Origin: Talinum fruticosum | Lineage: Eukaryota; Streptophyta; Magnoliopsida; Caryophyllales; Talinaceae | Assembly: GCA_021018815.1 (NCBI GenBank) | Contig: JAITYX010000012.1 | Location: 6,745,001 to 6,809,000 of the forward strand | DNA: 64,000 nt | Reading direction: 5' to 3' | Shown here: positions 53,881 through 64,000 of the stretch, one piece after another | Numbering within the stretch: the stretch's first letter is position 1 | How the letters are laid out: every line of letters begins with the position of its first letter | The notes under the pieces: model-generated | Seen by the model: only the letters and a program-made list of their open reading frames with translations | Databases searched by the model: none | What the model was told of the DNA's origin: nothing | Position numbers and translations under genes: made by a program

Positions 53881-55480
53881 TATGTGTAATTGTTTGTTGT
53901 TTATTTGAGTGAGGTTGTTCACGCTAATTAGGTATGCTTATAGGTATGATTGCTTTACTCGTATGATAAGTTTAATTATATGTATATGAGTTTATTTATG
54001 CTAATTAGGTGTGAACTTATTCTTTTTTTACATACACAATGTGTTAGAATGGGCCTTGTTTGGTCTTGATTTGTTGATATAACGACTGCTATAAGAGATA
54101 AATAACTTGATTAATGGATAAGTGTCATTATAGTAATAAATTTTGAAATATACATTGTCTTAAAGACATGCCAACTCTTTTGGAACTTTGAAGAACATTT
54201 TTATGAATGATTATTGTCATAATGATAAGGCTTTTTGTCTTTCTAATGACCAAGATTATCACTTAATGATTGGTATAATAGAAATGAATGAAAATGATAC
54301 CCAATCCACTTTCTCGAATTTAGAAAGTTAATTAACAAATTCCTTGTACTACCATATGCACTTTTGTCCCATCTTGGGGGAATATTTCATTGCTTTTATG
54401 TCACTTTTCTTTAATGATTTTAGTTGGAATTGACTGATCTTTAGTATATCGGTTTATATTTTATTATATTGCTTATCTGAAACTTATTACAATCTACGAC
54501 TTTTCTAATTAATCGGGTAAAAAAGAACCATATATACGTATATATGAATAAGTGGCTAACTGACCTTATCGACATAAATCAATAACTTTCCATTATTCTA
54601 ATGTGTATACAAGAAAATAATAGTAGCTAGGAAGAGAAAGCAAAAGGGGAATAGGTATTGGCCTTAACCAAGCCAAAAGGGCAAAAAATGATCATCTAAA
54701 ACAATTTTTTCTATTTTTTTAATTTGTTTGAAATAGACAGTTTATATGGTTCCATTTAGTTCCCTTTCAACATTTAAAACATTAGCCAACCGAGGCCTGG
54801 AGGAACCTCTGCCCTCTCTTATTATTCAACCAAACCTTTCATATAATTGTCAACTTGATGATCACATGTTATGTAAATTGGATCAAAGGTCCATATCATG
54901 TAATGTAGGCACTCAATTTTCATAAATATATATTGAAAAGCTCATCTCAGAAATATTTATAATCATAGTTTCGTTGTTCTCAAAGCCCTCATTACATAAG
55001 CTACAGCTTTTTATGTAAATTGGCTCAAGAATATATGTTGTTTTATATGAAATCACTTGAACCGTTGGATGTTTACTAATAGTGTGAATTACTTGTTTAT
55101 GTTCAGAAAAATGGAGAGAGGTAGAGGCGAGAAACAAAAGAGGATGAGGATGAGGATGAGTGAATTCAAATGTGAACTTTTGTATATATTGGTGATCACC
55201 ACTTTGCAAACTATTTAAATGTGTTTGAGGTTTCTTGTGAGTTATTGTTTGTTTGTTGTGTTGAACTTGTGAATTTGTTTTAAGTATGTTATGGTTGTTG
55301 ATGATGTTGAACATGTAAGTTGGATTTGTATATCCAACTTTGATGAATTATTTGTGGCCGGCATATGTAAATGCCAAATGTAAGTGTCACATATGTGAAT
55401 GGTGGATTTGTATATCCATTCACAATTTTCTATACTAGGGTAATGAATAATTAGAAAACAATATTTAGAATTTTTGATGG
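53881..55480. other. CACTA interior, no recognisable gene
   Basis: A/T-rich. Frames on the reverse strand (for example 55314-54913) show no domain. Nothing else is seen. Confidence 0.5.
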
Positions 55481-55800
55481 AACAGCGACGGAACAGCGAC
55501 GGATCGGCGATGGATATGTACCAATCAGCGACGGAAAGTAGCGACGGAAACCCCATATTCCGTCGCTAATTAGCGACGGAAAGCCCTCAATTCCGTCGCT
55601 GATTTCCATCGGCTACGGAAATGGTGCCCGTCGCTAATCCGTCGCTAAGTAGCGACGGAATTGAAAATTTCCGTCGCTGATATTTAGTGACCCGCTTTCA
55701 GCGACGGAAGAGTTCCGTCGCTGATTCCGTCGCTAATGCCGAAATTCCGTCGCTATTTGCCGACATTCCGTCGCTATTTCCGTCGCAAATTCGCAGTTTT
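55480..55800. repeat. CACTA right subterminal repeats
   Basis: About twenty copies of GCGACGGA or TCCGTCGC, often as inverted pairs (for example around 55555-55575 and 55650-55680). Confidence 0.88.
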
Positions 55801-55809
55801 CTAGTAGTG

Positions 55810-55812
55810 AAT
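55810..55812. repeat. Target-site duplication of the CACTA element, right
   Basis: AAT directly after ...CTAGTAGTG; partner of 52675-52677. Confidence 0.8.
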
Positions 55813-56610
55813 TCGTACTAGTAGCACTTGACAACTTTACCAAATGGGTCGAAGTAGCGTCATATGCAATAATAACATCAAAGCATGTGGTCAAGTTCAT
55901 AACTCACAACATGATCCGTCGATATGGGGAACCACATGAGTTGATCGATGACCACGATAGTCACTTTATGAAAGAGGTAACGGACGTACTAGATAAGTAT
56001 AAGGTCAAGCATCACAAGTCTTCTTCCTATCACCCTCAAACCAATGGAGTTGTTGAGGCGGCGAACAAGAACATCTCGCAAAGTACTTGGAGAAAATGGT
56101 CATCAGCTATAAAGACCGGCCGACAAGTTAGCTTTCTCTTTATGGGGCTATCGGACCTCGATTAGAACCTCCGCGAGTGCAACACCTTACTCCTTAGTAT
56201 TTGGCATGGAAACAGTCCTTCCAATAGAGATTGTCATCCCATCGTTAAGGATCATAGTTGAAAGCAAAATCCCATAAGCAAACTAGACTAAATCCTATTA
56301 TAAGGAGCTAGTCTTATTAGATGAGCGGTGTTTGCGTGCGCTGCATAGTCCAAATATACCAGGCATGTATATCAAGGGCATTTAACAAGAAGGTAAGACC
56401 TCGTCATTTACAAGTCGGTGACATGGTCCTTCAGGAAATCAGAGCACCCATTCAAGATCCCAAAGCAAAGTTAGGGCCCAATTGGCAAGGACCGCACATC
56501 CTCGGTCAAATCCTACCAGGAGGAGCAGTCAAATTGACAGACTTAGATGGGGAAGAGCTATTTTAGTACACCAACCTAGACCAATCGAAGAAGTATTTTG
56601 TTTTAGCATT
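55813..56610 (+). pseudogene. Tat E integrase, second part
   Basis: Resumes with 'FVLVALDNFTKWVEVASYAI', then frame 55887-56165: 'MVKFITHNMIRRYGEPHELI', 'DDHDSHFMKEV', 'NGVVEAANKNISQ'. The three catalytic acidic residues are kept (LDNF, DDHD, VVEA). After a frameshift, the C-terminal frame 56321-56566 has 'HLQVGDMVLQEIRAPIQD', 'LGPNWQGPHILGQILPGGAV', 'LTDLDGEELF', a GPY/F-like module. The stop is near 56613. Confidence 0.85.
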
Positions 56611-56613
56611 AAA

Positions 56614-56930
56614 CTAAATAGTTTAGGCAAGAATCGAGCCCAACCTAAACCAGGCAACAGCCATAGCCGGCGCCGGTCAACGCCCGATCAACGGCGGGAT
56701 TGCTGAACCTAGCTCATTCAGTCGATACCTTTTTCCTATTTATTTGGTCATTTCTCGAACAGTCTAATTTACATGGTCCATTATTTATAATTATGTCATT
56801 TTAAGTGACCAATTCAAAATAATACTAATACAAACACTCACAAAACTTCACTCATTCACCCGGGCTACCAAGGGGTTTAAAGGGCTTATTGCATATGCTA
56901 AGTGCAATCGCAATTCCTACGAAAGTAAGT
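56614..56930 (+). other. Tat E 3' UTR, truncated
   Basis: Opening 'CCCAACCTAAACCAGGCAAC' matches B at 14530. It continues to about 56930, after which Athila-like sequence begins. The antisense gene and 3' LTR are lost. Confidence 0.6.
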
Positions 56931-56998
56931 TAGGTTTTACTTTTATTTTATTGTTTTGATTTGCTCAAGGATGAGAAAAAGTTAGGTGTAGGGGTAAT
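56931..56998 (+). other. 3' internal end of an Athila-like element with polypurine tract
   Basis: 'TTGCTCAAGGATGAGAAAAA' followed by 'AGGTGTAGGGGTAAT', the usual arrangement before an Athila LTR. It belongs to a copy lying left of this LTR, now lost. Confidence 0.55.
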
Positions 56999-57857
56999 TG
57001 TTCGATCCAAATATTATGTCATTTATACCCTTATTTACTTAATTTTTGGCTTATAAAATATATATTTCAAGGATTTTTATTTGGTTTATTTACTTTTGTA
57101 CGTAATAAGTTGTAATCCAGCTAATAGGAAAAACTTTGAGCCAAAAAGAAAGGAAAACGAGAAAGATAATGACGCACACAGGCTGCTGTGCAGGTCTGCA
57201 CAGCTGTGCAAGCTCACCAAAAACTTAAATAAATTTGCACAGGAGCCAGTGTAGTTTGACACAGCCATGCGAATATCTCAACTTAATTGCTTGGCCTATT
57301 CACGAGCCTAACATGCTTCAATATTCCTTCACTCTGTCTCCAATTATGCGGACCCTATTCAGCAGCTGAAGGCTCTTCATTAACAAAACCCGCGCGAGGA
57401 CCATAGAGAAATTTCCACTTGAATTTGTCTTTCCAATCAAATGGGACCCACGACCCAAATTAAAGTTTCTTTTATTTTAGGGAAGTTTGGAGCATTGAAG
57501 ATATAAAAAGGGGTGAGGCGATGAATTTAGTGGAGGATTAGCTGTAGATTAGTTTAGGTTTAGGTTTAGTTTAATAATTTTTTCTCTTGTAAATTCATCT
57601 TTAATATTTTCAGATTCAGTTTAATTTCAGAAGTCTTTCTCAGAATTAAATTTTAGAATTTTAGTAGTTTAATTTCATTTGTTTGAGTTTTTACAAAGTT
57701 AAATAAATAAAATAACTAGAGTAGTAAGTTTAATTGAATTGAAATTTTGATTTTTACGCTATCTTTCCTCGTGGATTCGATCCCTACTTCCCTATGCTAT
57801 ATTGTTTATTATAAGCCTAAGTAATGGTTAAATTTGTAGTTGTACGACAAGCTAACA
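56999..57857 (+). mobile_element. Athila-like LTR (859 bp)
   Basis: TGTTCGATCC to AGCTAACA. TATA box ATATAAAAAG at 57501-57510. It is followed five bases later by the primer-binding site. A G/C-rich patch 'TGTGCAGGTCTGCACAGCTG' lies at 57188. Confidence 0.7.
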
Positions 57858-57862
57858 AATTT

Positions 57863-57881
57863 TGGCGCCGTTGCTCAGGGA
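57863..57881 (+). other. Primer-binding site, Asp-tRNA type
   Basis: TGGCGCCGTTGCTCAGGGA, close to the TGGCGCCGTTGCCGGGGA site of Athila elements. It starts 5 bp after the LTR end. Confidence 0.8.
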
Positions 57882-57922
57882 AAGAATAAAAAAATCTTAG
57901 TTTTCTTTCAATCTAATCTAAT

Positions 57923-57926
<4 letters not shown>

Positions 57927-57970
<44 letters not shown>
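57927..57970. repeat. (TA)n microsatellite
   Basis: About 44 bp of TA repeats in the leader of the Athila-like element. Confidence 0.95.
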
Positions 57971-57973
<3 letters not shown>

Positions 57974-58081
57974 GAACTTATGCATTTTAATTGATTATAT
58001 TTTAGTGTATGCAATTGTGGAGTGGTCGTATGATCGGAGAGTTGGAAGAGCACACGACGGAAAAGTTGAGAACGACATCGA

Positions 58082-58830
58082 ATGTCTCTCGAAGATTCCG
58101 GGAGCGAAACCGAGGTTGATTCTATAAACTTTGAAATGGCTACTTTACATGAGCTTGCTGCACCTAATTTAGAAACACAACCTTTGTGTATTTCATATAA
58201 TACTTTGGATTTCCGAACTTACTGCCTAAGTTTCATGGATTACTTGGTGCGGACCCATATCATCATATTAATGAATTTATTATTACTTATTCTACCATGC
58301 AACCTGAGGGAATCATACCTCCTGCAACATTCACTACATGGACCCAAGTTAATAAAACATTCTTAGAAAAATTCTTTCCTACATCTAGGATTGGGTCCAT
58401 TAGAACAGAAATTTGTGGTATTAAACAAATGACTGGGGAAACTTTTTATGAGTACTGGGAACGTTTTAATAAACTATGTGCTAATTGTCCCCAACATCAA
58501 ATTTCTAAACAATTACTGATTCAATATTTTTATGAAGGGTTATTGTCAATTGATAAAATTATGGTAGATGTTGCTAGTGGGGGGCTTTGGTTAATAAGAC
58601 TCCAACTCAAGCTAGAGAATTATTTAATAATATGGCCCAAAATACTCAAGAGTTTGGAACTAGGGATACCCAATTTAGGAAGGTTAATGAGCTTAGTTCA
58701 AGTACATCATTAGAAACTTGTCATTGGAGGAGTTTAAAAGGAAGAGTCTGTGGAATTTACTGTTTGGAAGGGCATCATACTGATGCATGCCCTACATTAC
58801 AAAGGGGGAGTAAATGCCGTTTTTCCTAAT
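58082..58830 (+). pseudogene. Athila-like gag remnant
   Basis: 'MATLHELAAPNLETQPLCIS' (58135) is the typical start of Athila gag. After a frameshift near 58240 comes frame 58297-58713: 'MQPEGIIPPATFTTWTQVNK', 'FLEKFFPTSRIGSIRTEICG', 'GETFYEYWERFNKLCANCPQ', 'QYFYEGLLSIDKIMVD', the retrotransposon gag core. After another frameshift comes frame 58587-58829: 'ARELFNNMAQNTQEFGTRD', 'CGIYCLEGHHTDACP', a CCHC knuckle with changed spacing (C-x3-C, normally C-x2-C). It then breaks off. Confidence 0.8.
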
Positions 58831-60070
<1,240 letters not shown>

Positions 60071-60308
60071 CATAATTTCATAAGTCTTTCTCAGGACTAA
60101 CGTTTAGAACTTTAATAGTTTAATTTGATTTGTTTAAGTTTTTACAAAGATAAATAAATAAAATAACTAGAGTAGTAAGTTTAATTGGATTGAAATTTTG
60201 ATTTTTACACTATCTTTTCTCATGGATTCGATCCCTACTTTCCTATGCTATATTGTTTATTATAACCCTAAGTAGTGGTTAAATTTGTAATTGTACGACA
60301 AGCTAACA
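60071..60308 (+). mobile_element. Athila-like 3' LTR, left part missing
   Basis: From 'AATTTCATAAGTCTTTCTCA' it follows 57620-57857 closely to AGCTAACA at 60308, with few changes. The first 620 bp or so of the LTR are deleted. Confidence 0.75.
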
Positions 60309-60611
60309 CCACCTTAGGAGTATTATATCCCCAGGATTCCCTGAGAGGAACCCTTAAGGTTGTCGGTTTGATTTTCTAATTCCAACTTCAAGGTAATAGA
60401 GAAAATTTTGCGTTTTGATTTGAAATTTTCTAAAAGTTTTGGTAGAATTCCGTCTGTAATATGGCCTATCCCCTAGTCTTAAAGTCTTAAAAACTTGTAG
60501 AAAAATCACCAGAACTCAACGAGTCATACGCTTAGAGTATATAAATCAATGGCCACACATTGGAGTCCAACCAATATGCATTAAACTCATAACTAACTAA
60601 ATGACCTATGT
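60309..60611. other. Unassigned 300 bp between two elements
   Basis: No match seen to other parts of the window and no coding sequence. It could be non-element DNA or another fragment. Confidence 0.3.
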
Positions 60612-61035
60612 AGGAACCACGGTCGGGAGCCAATTGAGCTTCCCCACGGGTTGGTGGTGTTGGGGTTTTTAAAGTCAGAAAATGATTTTAGAGTTTTTGA
60701 AGATGAATTTTAGAAAGTGGGGATGAATTTGTTATTTAGTTTTCGAATTTTATTAAATCAAATTGAAATGGATTAGATAAAGTTTGAATGCCGGCTTTAT
60801 TAATTCTTTTTTTTTGCAATTATTTTTAGAATTATGAGGATATTATTTCTTATTCGAAAGATAAATAAAATTAGGGTTTACATTTCTTCCGTGAAGCTTT
60901 AGGGCCAAACTAGTGTGAAAACACTAGTTTGGACCTAAGCCGCAGCCATCGACCACTTGGTGTTGGTCGAAGCTAACACCTAGCGGTCGAGGGCACCGTC
61001 TAGGGGCCATGGCTGAGGAAATCTTCCTCAGCCTC
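60612..61035 (-). mobile_element. Tat copy F: LTR end, reverse
   Basis: Reverse-strand LTR end GGTTCCTACA at 60612. It matches 4756-5120 in blocks ('GTGTGAAAACA', 'TGGACC.AAGCC'). There is no primer-binding site to its left, so it is a 3' LTR. X2 interrupts it at 61036. Confidence 0.65.

Positions 61036-64000
<2,965 letters not shown>

Larger units (their letters stand above)
52678..55809. mobile_element. Non-autonomous CACTA (En/Spm) element, 3132 bp
   Basis: Ends CACTACTACAAAACT and, reversed, CACTACTAGAAAACT. A 3-bp duplication (AAT) flanks it. Dense subterminal repeats of CGACGGAA/TTCCGTCG lie at both ends. Removing element and one AAT restores 'GGTCACGAATTCGTACTAGT', as in copy B. No transposase was found. 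The interior has a short G/C-rich exon-like stretch, a 136-bp tandem repeat and A/T-rich filler. Confidence 0.93.
36510..56930 (+). mobile_element. Tat copy E with nested insertions
   Basis: Order: 5' LTR (start near 36510 by alignment to B, interrupted by X1, end CTACA at 45828), 5' UTR with minisatellite, gag, protease, RT, RNase H, archaeal RNase H, integrase (interrupted by a CACTA element), short 3' UTR. Removing X1 leaves an LTR of about 1.78 kb, close to B's 1764 bp. The 3' LTR and antisense gene are missing; an Athila-like element begins at about 56931. Confidence 0.85.

Overview
This window looks like plant nuclear DNA, most likely from a eudicot and from a repeat-rich (pericentromere-like) region. 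I recognise no host gene, rRNA gene or CRISPR array. Almost every base can be assigned to LTR retrotransposons or to DNA transposons inserted into them. The grounds are gag, protease, reverse transcriptase, RNase H and integrase fragments full of stops and frameshifts; primer-binding sites, polypurine tracts and LTR ends; and four DNA transposons or LTR insertions flanked by target-site duplications. 'Families' below (S, Tat, X) are my own labels.

The main family is a Ty3/gypsy element of the Tat clade (Ogre/Retand type). Its pol reads PR - RT - RNase H - a second, archaeal-type RNase H (YFDGASN-like motif) - integrase, followed by a 3' UTR and an extra gene on the OPPOSITE strand (DUF7745-like). 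LTRs are about 1.76 kb, start TGTAGACACC and end GGTTCCTACA. Copies: A (+, 2969-4755, RT to second RNase H); D (-, 5' LTR end at 34273, body 34273 down to 20451, probable 3' remnant 8480 down to 4756); B (+, 8480-20450, complete 3' LTR); E (+, about 36510-56930); F (-, LTR end only, 60612-61035).

Other layers. Family S (LTRs TGAAG...CTTCA; keeps only a 'plant transposon protein' type accessory gene) is at 1-2968 (+) and 26973-30510 (-, inserted in the protease of D). An 896-bp Mutator-like element (13131-14026) sits in the integrase of B. A roughly 3-kb solo LTR, X1 (36942-44439), sits in the 5' LTR of E. Inside X1's (TA)n tract lies a 4.5-kb element with terminal inverted repeats of about 0.4 kb (37148-41633), which carries two tRNA-like sequences. 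A 3.1-kb CACTA element (52678-55809) splits the integrase of E. An Athila-like element (56931-60308, Asp-type PBS) follows. X2 (61036 to the window end) is a second X LTR.

The most informative observations are: (i) a 2.34-kb inversion (about 21354-23697) inside D, which flipped its integrase and cut the intron of the antisense gene; (ii) the conserved, spliced, antisense DUF7745 gene; (iii) a minisatellite in the Tat 5' UTR whose unit is 61 bp in one copy and 47-48 bp in another; (iv) the paired tRNA-like sequences in the long-TIR element; and (v) a plant-mobile-domain gene with an intron standing where the U3 of an LTR should be. No element looks able to move by itself. All coding statements come from reading by eye, without alignments or database searches.
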